NCBI GenBank assembly: GCA_016744705.1
Contig: JADGDU010000001.1
Location: 124,001-188,000 of the forward strand
Direction of reading: 5' to 3'
Source: Candidatus Krumholzibacteriia bacterium
GTDB lineage: Bacteria > Krumholzibacteriota > Krumholzibacteriia > LZORAL124-64-63
DNA length: 64,000 nucleotides
Below the pieces are notes generated by a model. It ran no database searches. It was not told where the DNA came from and was given only the letters and a program-made list of their open reading frames with translations. Positions 20,101-29,211 of the stretch are shown piece after piece. Made by a program: the position numbers and the translations under genes. Each line of letters begins with the position of its first letter. The stretch's first letter is position 1.

Positions 20101-20289
20101 ACTGGCAGAACTTGTGGATCCTGCAATGTAACCCGCGCCTTCCGATCCCGGGTAGGCTGTGTCCGGGGCAAAGACAATGCCATCCATGGTGCATTCGGAG
20201 CCACCGCAGTTGAAGGAGACCTCATAAGCCATAGCCAAGTTGGACACCAGGCTAACCATAAGAATTAGTATCAGACTGAACAATCGCAT
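17194..20289 (-). CDS. exported malectin - FN3 - CotH kinase-like - lamin-tail protein
   Basis: 1031 residues from ATG 20289; the signal peptide ends near LAMAYEVS. Order: malectin-like carbohydrate-binding domain (about 20-170, EVSFNCGG... and QFDVPNGLYAMTLYFNEF), FN3 (about 180-270), CotH kinase-like domain (about 280-610) with KKSWKIKLDD, NLLVNNLYRGQFSEVEQID and the WELIPWDLDLALDF metal-site segment, then two lamin-tail domains (INEILVLNQN... and INEFMALNTT...). A FlgD-like C-terminus ends it (SPNPAARNTTIGFSL to RKVVLVR). CotH proteins are protein kinases in spore coats, and related domains occur in many secreted bacterial proteins. It starts 50 bases after the stop of the hybrid kinase gene in the same direction and may be co-transcribed. 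Confidence 0.88.
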   Translation of the reverse strand: MRLFSLILILMVSLVSNLAMAYEVSFNCGGSECTMDGIVFAPDTAYPGSEGAGYIAGSTSSASRSSQTGGPYQPPAVCSGYRQGDFSYQFDVPNGLYAMTLYFNEFANHGPGLREFPIQVNRTIYHEDFDIWAHGRMYYAFSVRLLVEVSQGAIVASFGSGSGDALLAGISIRDIQDEGLVPNPPTGMTTTPSYNAVNLSWDLPGDDVSGVVLYRSEHPDGPFVAVASRSDLAPFWVDYDVIPGTTYFYQITTKNLFDEESEASPTSSATVLSVEGALGPTYSITMDPADLEQLRRYPHLDLDYPAQLAFNGAPGGLVSVRYRGSLSRLISNKKSWKIKLDDGLLNERDRFNLNGDFIDLSQMVPLASFASFQQTRCLTPEIHKANLLVNNLYRGQFSEVEQIDELFLEKRGYIEVGNVYKCNSGLQLLSGPFYATQYEKKTNEEYGNDDLVSFIETINLTPDSELDDHLFPLLNLERQVDYYATRIFLADYDYFVRNYYLYHHLATDKWELIPWDLDLALDFQSSLSAIDLGTFATPSPNGWNRLFDRLLSVPKYRRFYCDRLTELMDSTFSEDSFTSMVDSLATTVSQEIERDFWKLRFDEEHLFPQRVNQIKSFGNTRRDFLQWAIEPYLAGTNSLFINEILVLNQNTLADEAQQFDSYIELYNWSNQPVQLSDYCLSNGTIDPLAGILPDEILPARSFTLLWADNETEQGDHHLPMTLSETSGQLMLYQLDNLTTAVDSLVYEAPVPDVAMALPIDGWWPLQEAAPTPGFTNVFDEGAATVFINEFMALNTTTMTDPQGEYEDWVELYNPSSEIINLTGFHLSDDVNNPARWSFPAGTTIAAQGFLLVWCDADETDSGLHTNFKLSAGGEAIALYGPVGAGLPNIDEYIFGPQSADISLARLPDGGPEWALCSAPTPGFSNHSLSGTNEAQAQWSFRLHPASPNPAARNTTIGFSLSENQEGPIELAVFDVRGRKVRKLASETGGPGRYSVVWNRRDDRGRDLPSGVYFIRLSGQQKQVTRKVVLVR

Positions 20290-20338
20290 GGTACACCCAA
20301 ATTGGAATGGTAGATGGCGCAATAGTTGTTAAAAGCAG

Positions 20339-23053
20339 CTAGCCTTCATTTTGGCTGGCCCGTCGTTTGAGACGGGCATTCTCCATGGCATGCATAAGTT
20401 CGGCTCGGCGGTAGGGCTTGTTCAGGAAGCCGCAAAGCCCGTTCTCCAATAGATCTTTCACGGCATCAGGTTCAGCAAAGCCTGAGGCGAGAACCACACA
20501 GGCATGAGGATCCAGTCTGCGCATACTGTGGAACGCCGGCCTTCCACCCAGTCGAGGCATGACCAGATCCAGCAGCACCACATCGATTTCATTTAGGTGG
20601 GCAGCAAATTTTTCCAAACCATCGGCACCATCTATGGCGCTGATCACTTCGTAGCCCATGCTCCCCAAAAGGTCGATGGCCATACTGCGCACTGTATCAT
20701 CGTCATCTACTACCAACACGGTGCCGCGGGCCACATTCTCAGGCATCTTGACTGGCTCGGAGACCGGTAATATTTCCATGTCGTGCAAGGGCAGATCCAC
20801 CACAAAAGTGGTACCTGGCTTTTCGATACTACTCAGATGAATGGCACCCCGATGTGCCTTGATGCAACCATAAACCGCAGCCAGGCCCAGCCCCGTGCCT
20901 CGACCTCGTTCTTTGGTGGTGTAAAACGGTTCAAAAATACGATCCCGCACCGCTGCCGGAATACCGGTGCCGGTATCGCTGACCGAAAGCCGCAGGTGTG
21001 GACCCGCCACCAAATCGAAAGCACTGGTTGTACAGTGAACTGCGCTCAGGTCAACCACTTCGGTAGCAATGCGAATGGTGCCGCCATCAGGCATGGCATC
21101 GCGGGCATTGATGCACAAATTCATCACTGCTTGCTGCAATTGGGTGGGATCCCCTACAAGAGTGACACGCTCTGCTCCCAGCATGGCAACCATGGTCACC
21201 GATTGCCCCACCGTTCGCTCCAACAAACTGAGGGCATCTCGGATCACTTCGTGCATATCCAGGGGAGTGGAGAGCACCTTTCCTTTACGCGAAAAATCGA
21301 GCAATTTGTGGGTTAAGTCACTGGCGCGTTCGCCCGCTTGCAAAATACGGGACACTGATTCCAGCTGCTCGTCATTGTCCTGCAAATCAATTTGCAGCAA
21401 TTCTGCATAACCGATGATACCGGTGAGCATATTGTTGAAGTCGTGAGCAATGCCTCCGGCCAATTGCCCCACTGATTCCATTTTTTGTGCCTGTTGCAGT
21501 CTGCGTTCCGTGTGCATCTGTTCGGTGACATCGCGAAAGACGATAACCACACCTCGGGTTTCACCATCGCCGGAACGGATGGGCGCACCACTGTCGGCAA
21601 TGAGCTTTTCACTGCCATCGCGGGTGATCAGAATGGTACCACGGGCAATGGTGACGGTTTCGCCTGAGCGCAAAACCGTTTCGAAGCTGAGGTCTACCGG
21701 CGGTCCGGGGGGAGCGGTTTCACTGACGCGCAGACGGAAAACTTCAGTCAGGTGTTTGCCTTGGGCTTCGGCCTCACTCCACCCCAGCAACTCTTCGGCT
21801 ACCGGATTTAACCGTGTGATCAGGCCATTGCTTTCTGTGGCGATGACCCCATCACCAATACTCGTAAGAGTGGTCGAGAGATCGTTTTCACTTTCGCTCA
21901 AATCTGCTTCGGCTTTTTGCCGGCGCTTGATGTTCACCACCAAAATCAAGATAGCGCCGAACAAGGCGGCAAAAATGGCCATGGTACTCAGGACCAAATT
22001 GCGATTCTCTACAAAGAATGAAATCGGTTCATGAAGAACGATGTGGCCAGTTGGCAACAAGCTGGGATCAATATCCCATCGCTGGAGCGCTTGATGACTG
22101 AAAGCCCAGACAAAGGCTCCATCGGGTCGGGTGGGAACTTCATCTGCAGGCTGGCCGTCCAGGATTCGGGCGGCCATGGCAGCCGCAGCACGGCCCTGGA
22201 TACCAGCACCAGTGACTCGCCCACCAACCAGCCCACCAGTCAGGTTAAAATCCAGCAGGCAATACATAGGGACTGGACAGCTTGCTTGTAACTCTTCACC
22301 CATTTTACTGAAAGTGGAATGGATGCCCTGAGAATCGCCAAAATACACACCGAGCAAGGCCAGTTGACCGGTTTTCAGGTTGGCCAACTGCTGCTTCAAT
22401 TCAGACAGGGGGATATCTTCGTTGTGGATAAAGTGCACCCGGTCCGATAGTGCGGCCAACTCGTCTTCCATGGAGAGCCGGACTTGGCGCCCGGTGGTAA
22501 GACAGTCGTTGATGATGAAGATCTCACGGGTTTCCGGGTGTAGTTGGAGCATGAGCTCCACGGTCTCTTTGGGGGCATACACTTCGGCCACGCCTGTGAA
22601 ATCGGCTAAGCCTTCCATGGTTTTGGAATCAAAGCCGTTCACACCACAGAAAACCACCGGAGTGCCGGCAAAGAGTGTATCGCGTTGCAGGCGGATAAAA
22701 TCGTAGGCGTTGTTATCGCTGGCGATGATTAGGTCGAAGGGAGTGCTTTTATACTTAAGGGCCAGCATGGTCTTGAAATTGGCCAAATATTCAGGGCTGA
22801 AGTGGCGCTTGGTATCCATATATTCCAAGCGCAAATCGATACCATTGGTTTCAGGCAGCAATTCGGCCTCAATGGACTCGGTGATAGTGGTCACCCAGTT
22901 CATGGGCGGGGCGTAGGAATGAAGCAACAAAACCCGTTGTTGGGGACGGGTGGAACTGGCCCCACCGCAGAGGAAGATCAAACCAAAGATCAGAAACAAC
23001 GCCCTCATCTTGGAAAAACACGCACCGAAATTGCTTGTTTTTTGTGTTTTCAT
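20339..23053 (-). CDS. hybrid histidine kinase with ABC substrate-binding-like sensor, PAS and receiver
   Basis: 904 residues. An N-terminal signal/anchor is followed by a periplasmic domain of the ABC_sub_bind type (about 38-300: RVLLLHSYAPPMNWV, DLIIASDNNAYDF, GTPVVFCGVNGFD). Then a membrane helix (about 335-358), PAS (about 375-500), HisKA with [13 protein letters not shown] (His537), HATPase_c (DTGTGIP, GRGTGLGLAAVYG) and a receiver with VVLLDLVMP (Asp829). The solute-binding-like domain probably senses a small ligand directly. Only 68 bases separate it from its upstream paralogue (23122-25767), so the pair looks like a tandem duplication transcribed together. There is no output domain; phosphate must go to an unlinked partner. 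Confidence 0.92.
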   Translation of the reverse strand: MKTQKTSNFGACFSKMRALFLIFGLIFLCGGASSTRPQQRVLLLHSYAPPMNWVTTITESIEAELLPETNGIDLRLEYMDTKRHFSPEYLANFKTMLALKYKSTPFDLIIASDNNAYDFIRLQRDTLFAGTPVVFCGVNGFDSKTMEGLADFTGVAEVYAPKETVELMLQLHPETREIFIINDCLTTGRQVRLSMEDELAALSDRVHFIHNEDIPLSELKQQLANLKTGQLALLGVYFGDSQGIHSTFSKMGEELQASCPVPMYCLLDFNLTGGLVGGRVTGAGIQGRAAAAMAARILDGQPADEVPTRPDGAFVWAFSHQALQRWDIDPSLLPTGHIVLHEPISFFVENRNLVLSTMAIFAALFGAILILVVNIKRRQKAEADLSESENDLSTTLTSIGDGVIATESNGLITRLNPVAEELLGWSEAEAQGKHLTEVFRLRVSETAPPGPPVDLSFETVLRSGETVTIARGTILITRDGSEKLIADSGAPIRSGDGETRGVVIVFRDVTEQMHTERRLQQAQKMESVGQLAGGIAHDFNNMLTGIIGYAELLQIDLQDNDEQLESVSRILQAGERASDLTHKLLDFSRKGKVLSTPLDMHEVIRDALSLLERTVGQSVTMVAMLGAERVTLVGDPTQLQQAVMNLCINARDAMPDGGTIRIATEVVDLSAVHCTTSAFDLVAGPHLRLSVSDTGTGIPAAVRDRIFEPFYTTKERGRGTGLGLAAVYGCIKAHRGAIHLSSIEKPGTTFVVDLPLHDMEILPVSEPVKMPENVARGTVLVVDDDDTVRSMAIDLLGSMGYEVISAIDGADGLEKFAAHLNEIDVVLLDLVMPRLGGRPAFHSMRRLDPHACVVLASGFAEPDAVKDLLENGLCGFLNKPYRRAELMHAMENARLKRRASQNEG

Positions 23054-23121
23054 GACTCCATCATAGCTGAAATCCCGAATTCCGTCTACTTAAAAATTAT
23101 ATATCAATACCAATCCATGGC

Positions 23122-25767
23122 TTAGTTTTCATTACCCAAGACCCGCGCCACCACACCAGACAGGGTGGCCCTATCGTAGGGTTTGCCCACAAAGTCCTTC
23201 ACTCCCCGGTCCATAATTCCCTGGGCTTCGCCATTGATGCTATACCCCGAAGAAAGAATGACCCTGCAATCAGGATTGATTTGGCTCATGGCAACAAATG
23301 TATCCAGGCCTCCCATCACCGGCATCACCATATCCAGAATGACCAAATCGATCTCCTGCCAGGATTTTTGGTAGAACTCCACTGCTTCCTTACCATCGGC
23401 GCAGGTGGTCACGGAATACCCCAGGTCCGTCAACATTTTTTGGCCCATTTTCCGCACCACAGGTTCATCGTCCACGAGAAGAACCCGGGCATTCCCTGTG
23501 ATCGGAGATTCGGTGATGGTCTCGATGGGGCCAGGCTCGATGCCTTCACCCAAGGGCAAATAGACTTTGATCACCGTGCCCCGGCCCACCTCGCTGTAGA
23601 CGGTGATGGCCCCCTGGTGGTTGTTGATGGTGCCATAAACACTGGCCAATCCCATGCCGGTGCCTTTACCAACCTCTTTGGTGGTGAAGAAAGGTTCAAA
23701 AATGTGTTGCTGCGTTTCCCGGTCCATACCGCTGCCCGTATCTGTGATCGAAATGGCCGCGTAGTTGCCGGGCACAATTTCGTAGCGGTAATGAATCAAA
23801 AACGCACTGTCCAGCTGTACTTTTTCTGTGGTGATTGTCAGTTCGCCACCCTGAGGCATAGCATCCCGGGCATTTAGTGCAATATTAAGCAGGGCATTCT
23901 GGAGTTGGGTTGGATCGCCTTGAATCACAAGAGCGGAAGTGTGCAGATCCTGAGCCACCGTAATGCGCTTGTCGATGCTTCTATCCAATATGGAAACAAC
24001 ATCAGCAATGACCTGGTGCACATCCACGGCCTTGACCAAGAATTTTCCTCGACGGGAAAACGCCAGCAACTGGGCCGTCAATCCAGAAGAGCGCACCGCG
24101 GCCTCTTCAATACCCACAGCAAAGCTCTTCAACTCTTCATCCTCGAGCTGTTCTCTCAGCATGCCAGCGTAGCCCAGAACCCCTGTCAGTTGGTTGTTAA
24201 AATCGTGGGCAATGCCGCCGGCCAGCTGGCCAATGGCTCCCATTTTTTCGGCTTGGCGGAGCTGCTCCTCAATACCCTTTCGCTCGGTAATATCCTTCAT
24301 CGTTCCGACCATTCGGTAAGCTTTTCCTGCCTCGTCCGTCAGAAAGGATCCGCTGTCCTCAACGGTGATTGTTTGGCCATTCCTCTGAACGAAACGGTAT
24401 TCTACTTTCTCATCTTTGGCCTCGCTCATGGCCCGTTCCAGTATTTCCATCACCCCTTGACGGTCCTCGGCATGAATCATTTTTGTCCATTGATCGACAC
24501 TAATTTTCTGGAAATCCTCAGACTCGTAGCCCGTGATGGTTGTGATGGCGCCCGCCCACTTGATGGTGCCCTTGTTCAGATCAAAATCATAGACCATTTG
24601 GCCGGTGCGTTCGCTCATGATGCGGTAGCGTTCATCGCTCTCTTTCAAAGCGCCTTCGGCTAACCTGCGTTTTCGAATGTGCTGGATAAGGGCAAAGATG
24701 GTGGCAAGCAGAATGAGTCCGAAAGCCCCTGTCATCCATATCAAATGTTTGAATTCACGGTAGAATGAGAAAGGACGGTTTAGAATAATGGCCTCATCAG
24801 GCAACTGATTTGCGTCAATTCCATGTTGCTTCATGACCACATAGTCGAAGATGCTGACCGGCGGGCTTCCACTCACCGACATGGTTTCGATTTTGGCCCC
24901 TTGCAAAAGTGCCAGAGTGCGGCCGGCCGCCATTTCTCCCTGGAAGTTTGGGCTCGTAACCCGGCCACCCACAACCCCCTGCCCCACCACATCCCAGATG
25001 CAATAAACCGGACGGGGGCTGTGGTCGCAGGTAAAGCGCACGCTCTCTTTGCTCGACAGGGAAACCCCCTGGGGGGTACGCAAATAGATGGCCCACAGAG
25101 GTAGGGTGGTCTCAGGAAGGTCCTGCAAGGCATCTTTGAGTTGGTCCAGATTTAAGCCAGTGAGATATCTAAATATTACCCGATTTTTAAAAGTTCCTTC
25201 CAACCTCTGGATTCGGTCCAGAAAATATTGCCCACTGATGGTGGTGTCCAAAACAATGGCCACCTCGGTGGTTTCCGGGTGCAGTTGTAACATCATTTCC
25301 ACAGTGCCGGTTATATCACTTGTTTCGTAAATACCCGTAATGTTGGAATGACTGGCAATACGCTCCGGGTGATAATCGTTGATGCCGCAAAAGACAACGG
25401 GTACTCCCGGAAAAAGAGTGTCCCTATAGGTCAGTAAAAAATCCAGAGCCGGATCGTCGGTGGAAAGGATGGCATCGAATTTATGAAACCGGTATTTGTG
25501 CGCCAGAAGATCTTTGAATTTTTCCAGATAATCGGGATCGGAGCAGCGTTTAGCATCCATATAGTCAATAAAAAGATCAACATTTTCTTCATCGTTCAGG
25601 ACTGACTTGATGCCCTGCATTATGCGGTCGGTCCAATGGTATCCTTCGTTGAAGGAATTCAGAATGAGCACCCGGTGGGTATCGGCCAGGGCACTGCTTG
25701 CCGGGCTAAACAATAGCAGAGCCAGGAGACAGATGTTCGCCAAGATGTGGTTTGTTTGTGTCTTCAT
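23122..25767 (-). CDS. paralogous hybrid histidine kinase with ABC substrate-binding-like sensor, PAS and receiver
   Basis: 881 residues with the same architecture as the next gene downstream. Signal peptide ([14 protein letters not shown]), periplasmic ABC_sub_bind-like domain (about 30-300: [41 protein letters not shown]), membrane helix (about 335-360), PAS with PAC (about 375-495), HisKA with [15 protein letters not shown] (His521), HATPase_c ([20 protein letters not shown]) and a receiver with [12 protein letters not shown] (Asp812). The two sensors are clearly homologous but diverged in the putative ligand pocket, which suggests that they read related but different ligands. No strong ribosome-binding site precedes ATG 25767. 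Confidence 0.92.
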   Translation of the reverse strand: MKTQTNHILANICLLALLLFSPASSALADTHRVLILNSFNEGYHWTDRIMQGIKSVLNDEENVDLFIDYMDAKRCSDPDYLEKFKDLLAHKYRFHKFDAILSTDDPALDFLLTYRDTLFPGVPVVFCGINDYHPERIASHSNITGIYETSDITGTVEMMLQLHPETTEVAIVLDTTISGQYFLDRIQRLEGTFKNRVIFRYLTGLNLDQLKDALQDLPETTLPLWAIYLRTPQGVSLSSKESVRFTCDHSPRPVYCIWDVVGQGVVGGRVTSPNFQGEMAAGRTLALLQGAKIETMSVSGSPPVSIFDYVVMKQHGIDANQLPDEAIILNRPFSFYREFKHLIWMTGAFGLILLATIFALIQHIRKRRLAEGALKESDERYRIMSERTGQMVYDFDLNKGTIKWAGAITTITGYESEDFQKISVDQWTKMIHAEDRQGVMEILERAMSEAKDEKVEYRFVQRNGQTITVEDSGSFLTDEAGKAYRMVGTMKDITERKGIEEQLRQAEKMGAIGQLAGGIAHDFNNQLTGVLGYAGMLREQLEDEELKSFAVGIEEAAVRSSGLTAQLLAFSRRGKFLVKAVDVHQVIADVVSILDRSIDKRITVAQDLHTSALVIQGDPTQLQNALLNIALNARDAMPQGGELTITTEKVQLDSAFLIHYRYEIVPGNYAAISITDTGSGMDRETQQHIFEPFFTTKEVGKGTGMGLASVYGTINNHQGAITVYSEVGRGTVIKVYLPLGEGIEPGPIETITESPITGNARVLLVDDEPVVRKMGQKMLTDLGYSVTTCADGKEAVEFYQKSWQEIDLVILDMVMPVMGGLDTFVAMSQINPDCRVILSSGYSINGEAQGIMDRGVKDFVGKPYDRATLSGVVARVLGNEN

Positions 25768-25851
25768 TATGGGGGTAGACTAGCATCCCGTTTTGTCATC
25801 GTCAACGGGCCTTCGTATTCACTGATTATAACGAAAATTTTTAAAGCTTAG

Positions 25852-25920
25852 ACCTGCGCCATCTCCCGAGGGGATATGGCGCAGGTAAATGTAATCACCG
25901 TGCATGGGCCAACCTGCGCC
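25852..25920 (-). promoter_or_regulatory. two mutually exclusive hairpins between the chemoreceptor and hybrid kinase genes
   Basis: ACCTGCGCC occurs at 25852-25860 and again at 25912-25920, and its complement GGCGCAGGT lies between at 25878-25886. The middle copy can pair with either flank. The 25852-25886 hairpin has an 11-bp stem plus an inner TCCC/GGGA and, on the minus strand, is followed by a T/A-rich run. Read as an RNA made from the chemoreceptor side, this looks like a terminator with an alternative antiterminator pairing. Function is inferred. Confidence 0.5.
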
Positions 25921-25927
25921 AGCTCAA

Positions 25928-28009
25928 CTATAATTCAAGCAGGCATTCATCTTCCAACGGAATCACAACATCCGGTTGTCTTCCACTACCTACAAAGTGG
26001 GAATCGGCATTCACTGATGTGGATTGTTTCGGAACCTCAAAAGCCCAATCTTGAACAGGAGCAGCATTTTGTGCTGTTGTAGTATTTCCCGCGATACTCT
26101 TCAGGTCACTTACAATGGACAGCAATTCTTCGGCTTGAGCAGCCAACTCTTCCGTACTGGCCGAATTCGTCTGGGTCACATTTTCCATTTCGACATTGGC
26201 CTGTCTGACCTGCTCAATTCCTGAAGCCTGTTCAAGGCTGGAAGAGGCCACCGTATTTACAATGCCAGTCACGGCAACAGCACTCTTAGTTATTTCCTCA
26301 AAGGCTTCCGCAGTCACCGCAACAAGTCTGGATCCTTCACCAACACGACTGACGGTCTCTTCAATAAGAGTGGCGGTATTTTTTGCTGCCTCTGCACTGC
26401 GTTGTGCCAGATTTCGGACTTCTTCTGCCACCACGGCAAAGCCTTTGCCTGCATCTCCTGCACGGGCAGCTTCCACGGCTGCATTCAGCGCCAACAGGTT
26501 TGTCTGGAAGGCAATCTCGTCAATGGTTTTGATGATCTTGGAAATGTCCACACTGGACTGGGAAATGTCCTCCATGGATTTGGTCAGATCCGTCACTGTA
26601 TTGTTTGCTTCGGTGACAATTTTCCCCACACCCATCATGGCATTGTCGGCTTCTTTGCCGGCCTCCGCATTTTCCTTAGTCGAATTGGAAAGCACAATCA
26701 AAGTAGCCGATGTTTCCTCAATGGCTGCAGCCTGGGTAGATGCGCCTCCTGCAATTCCGTTGCTGGCCGCTGAGACATTGGAGGCCCCGTTATCAAGGGA
26801 TTGAATAATCGTCATGAAACGTTCACCCAATTCAGTAAGTTCTTGCTCTGAGAAAGACTTCAGGCCTCCAAAAATATCCTTAAATTTTCGAATGATTGAA
26901 GTGGCTGTGAACAAGGCGACAATTAAGGAAATCAGAATTGTCAGACTCACCCCGATGATGATTGTGGAATTTGCCTTGCTGGCAGTTTGTTCCGCAGCCT
27001 CTTGCCTTTGTGCCATCAGCGCAAGTTCACGGTCCCTGAAAGTCTTGATCTGGTCACGAAATTTATCGAAGTACGCTTTACCACGAGCCTCGCCCACCAA
27101 GTGAGCCATGTCGTTCATGGTCTGGGCATCACCAATTTGTCGGCGCAATTTGATGGTAGGTTCGGTAACGTTTTTCTTCCAATCATCGATGGTAGTTTCT
27201 ATTTCCCCCAGCAGCGAAACCTGTGCTGGGTTGTCACTGACAGTAACCTTCAGCTGGTCCACAAGGTCTTTAAAGCGCCCGTGTCCACCCTGGTAGGGCG
27301 ACAGGAAATCTTCTTTGCCGGCCAACAGGTATCCGCGCATACCCGTCTCCATGTCCACTGCTGCAGCTTCAATTTTCATCGCTTCTTCAATCACTTTGTG
27401 TGTGTGATTGATTCGATCACTCGCCTTGCGCAACAATTGTACATCGTTCGCTTCTTCGGCTAGCGCCACCCTTTCATCTAGCAGCTTTTGTTCACGATCG
27501 ATGAAAGTAGCAATTTGATTGCGAAACTTGTCAAAGTAGATTTTCCCACGGCCTTCTCCCACTAGGTCGGCCATGTCATCCATATTTTTTGAATCACCAA
27601 TTTTTCTCCGCAAAGCGATGGTGGGTTCAGTAACATCCTTTTTCCACTCAACTATTGTAACGGAAATTTCGTCTAGAAGTTGGACCTGAGCCGGATTATC
27701 ATTTACAGTTATTTGAAGGTCATCAATCAATTTATCAAAGTTCTGTCCACCTGCAGTATATGGGCTTAGGAAATCATCCTTACCAGCCAATAAGTAACCA
27801 CGCATGCCGGTTTCCATATTCACGGCCGAGGCTTCAATTTGCATAGCCTGCTGGATCACTTCATGGGTATGGTCTACCAAAAGGCTGCTTTTTAGCAGTG
27901 AACCAATACTCGAATAGCATACCACTCCCAAGGTTACCACCAAAACCATTGGGCCAATGCTTCCCCCAATTAATTTTGCCTTCAATCCTATTTTCTTAAA
28001 ACCCAACAT
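25928..28009 (-). CDS. methyl-accepting chemotaxis protein with two tandem CHASE3 domains
   Basis: 693 residues. First membrane helix about 13-32, then two consecutive CHASE3-type sensor repeats (residues about 46-200 and 201-340) with the shared core [13 protein letters not shown] at 65 and 220, exactly 155 residues apart. Second helix about 348-372. Cytoplasmic signalling domain with the hairpin tip [22 protein letters not shown] do not see a convincing HAMP between helix and signalling domain, nor a CheR-tethering pentapeptide at the C-terminus (DECLLEL). It should relay an extracytoplasmic signal to CheA/CheW, not encoded here. A strong GGAGGT (28017-28022) sits 7 bases before ATG 28009. 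Confidence 0.93.
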   Translation of the reverse strand: MLGFKKIGLKAKLIGGSIGPMVLVVTLGVVCYSSIGSLLKSSLLVDHTHEVIQQAMQIEASAVNMETGMRGYLLAGKDDFLSPYTAGGQNFDKLIDDLQITVNDNPAQVQLLDEISVTIVEWKKDVTEPTIALRRKIGDSKNMDDMADLVGEGRGKIYFDKFRNQIATFIDREQKLLDERVALAEEANDVQLLRKASDRINHTHKVIEEAMKIEAAAVDMETGMRGYLLAGKEDFLSPYQGGHGRFKDLVDQLKVTVSDNPAQVSLLGEIETTIDDWKKNVTEPTIKLRRQIGDAQTMNDMAHLVGEARGKAYFDKFRDQIKTFRDRELALMAQRQEAAEQTASKANSTIIIGVSLTILISLIVALFTATSIIRKFKDIFGGLKSFSEQELTELGERFMTIIQSLDNGASNVSAASNGIAGGASTQAAAIEETSATLIVLSNSTKENAEAGKEADNAMMGVGKIVTEANNTVTDLTKSMEDISQSSVDISKIIKTIDEIAFQTNLLALNAAVEAARAGDAGKGFAVVAEEVRNLAQRSAEAAKNTATLIEETVSRVGEGSRLVAVTAEAFEEITKSAVAVTGIVNTVASSSLEQASGIEQVRQANVEMENVTQTNSASTEELAAQAEELLSIVSDLKSIAGNTTTAQNAAPVQDWAFEVPKQSTSVNADSHFVGSGRQPDVVIPLEDECLLEL

Positions 28010-28341
28010 TACCGAAACCTCCGTGCCATACCAACCTCAGGTCTTTATTTTTCCTTCTGCAGTATCTTGAAAGCAAAGGGATAAAATTCTGTCTGTTGAA
28101 TGTGTCGGATCAATCAGGGGATATCTTTAGTGGGGAAATGTCCCTATTAAAGTGGGACTTCTAGGATGTTCTTTAAATTCAACACCTCCCTTCGATACTT
28201 TGGGAAGATACCAGGCCAACTTCAATGGGTTCAGGTAAATTCTGGCCTTTGTAGGGAGGGCAGAGATACAATTTGGTAAAAAATTCGACCGACCACAGGC
28301 GGAAACCATTGCCACCTATGGTCAATCTCGCTTCTCACCCT
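28010..28341 (-). other. 332-base region between the EFR1 gene and the chemoreceptor gene
   Basis: Apart from the GGAGGT ribosome-binding site at 28017-28022 I see no gene. A short inverted repeat GTCCC/GGGAC flanks an AT-rich stretch near 28138-28160. It presumably holds the chemoreceptor promoter, but no clear -35/-10 pair stands out. Confidence 0.4.
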
Positions 28342-29124
28342 CTAGATAAACAGTGTAGGTGCCTTAGGCTGAGAACAGTTTTTCACCAATAGTCCTCTAC
28401 GGTGATTGACCACTGGATGATCGAATGTTCTGGCTTTAGTCGGACAAGCCCGGACGCAGGCTGCACACATAATGCAATGGCCAGCATCTGTGATGACGGC
28501 CTCGTCCACAGAGATCACATCCACAGGACATGCACCAGCACACTCACCGCACAAGTGGCAACCAGTGGCATCTGTTTCCGGAGCGACCCCGCCAAATGTG
28601 ACGCGCTCTTTATACGGGACATTTCCACTGATGTGGGGAGTGCTGACAGGGCCGTTGGTAAGTTTTGCCGCCACCTGCTGCCCAAACTCCTGAGCCAACT
28701 TTAAGTCGCCCTTATCAGGCCGGCCGACGGCCACGGGATAGTCGGGTGTGGCGTAGGAATGCTCACCCACGAAGGCCCCAGCGGCCACCACAGAGAATCC
28801 TTTTGCAGTGACCACATCACGAAGTTCCACCAGGGCATCCTCAAATTTTCGATTTCCGTATAAGGCGACCAACACCGTGGGGATATTTTGCGCTGAAAAA
28901 CCTGACAATCGCTGCAGGCATGTTTCCGGTACTCGGCCGGCATAGACGGGGATGCCGATGATTGCCATACCATTGTCCAAGCACAATTCCTGTTCCTCTT
29001 TTGCCTTGGTCAAATCGTGGCGCGTCATCTTAGCTGGATTCAACCCTTGGGCAATGGCATCCATAACTTTTTCAGTGGTGCCAGTGGGAGAGAAATAGAT
29101 CAGGTGTAGGTCATTGTGCGCCAT
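28342..29124 (-). CDS. EFR1-family flavodoxin/ferredoxin fusion protein
   Basis: 260 residues. The N-terminal flavodoxin-like half begins HLIYFSPTGTTEKVMDAIA, where SPTGTT is the FMN phosphate-binding loop, and contains IGIPVYAGRVPETCLQRL. The C-terminal quarter carries two 4Fe-4S cluster motifs, CHLCGECAGACP and CIMCAACVRACP. Together these are the EFR1 family layout: a cytoplasmic electron-transfer protein that can shuttle electrons between FMN and two clusters. The partner is unknown. It stands alone, with AAGGTGG upstream of ATG 29124, and both neighbours in the same direction are functionally unrelated. Confidence 0.88.
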   Translation of the reverse strand: MAHNDLHLIYFSPTGTTEKVMDAIAQGLNPAKMTRHDLTKAKEEQELCLDNGMAIIGIPVYAGRVPETCLQRLSGFSAQNIPTVLVALYGNRKFEDALVELRDVVTAKGFSVVAAGAFVGEHSYATPDYPVAVGRPDKGDLKLAQEFGQQVAAKLTNGPVSTPHISGNVPYKERVTFGGVAPETDATGCHLCGECAGACPVDVISVDEAVITDAGHCIMCAACVRACPTKARTFDHPVVNHRRGLLVKNCSQPKAPTLFI

Positions 29125-29211
29125 CTAAAACCACCTTTTTAAGGCTCAGAGGAAGATTCGTTTTTCTGTACACATACACTGAACCCAACATTTTTTGCCC
29201 TCCGCGGGATC

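Noticed and set aside
28010..28040. A sigma54-like TGGCACG element upstream of the chemoreceptor
   Set aside because: The -12 part is TC and not GC, and the element overlaps the ribosome-binding site and start codon, leaving no leader.
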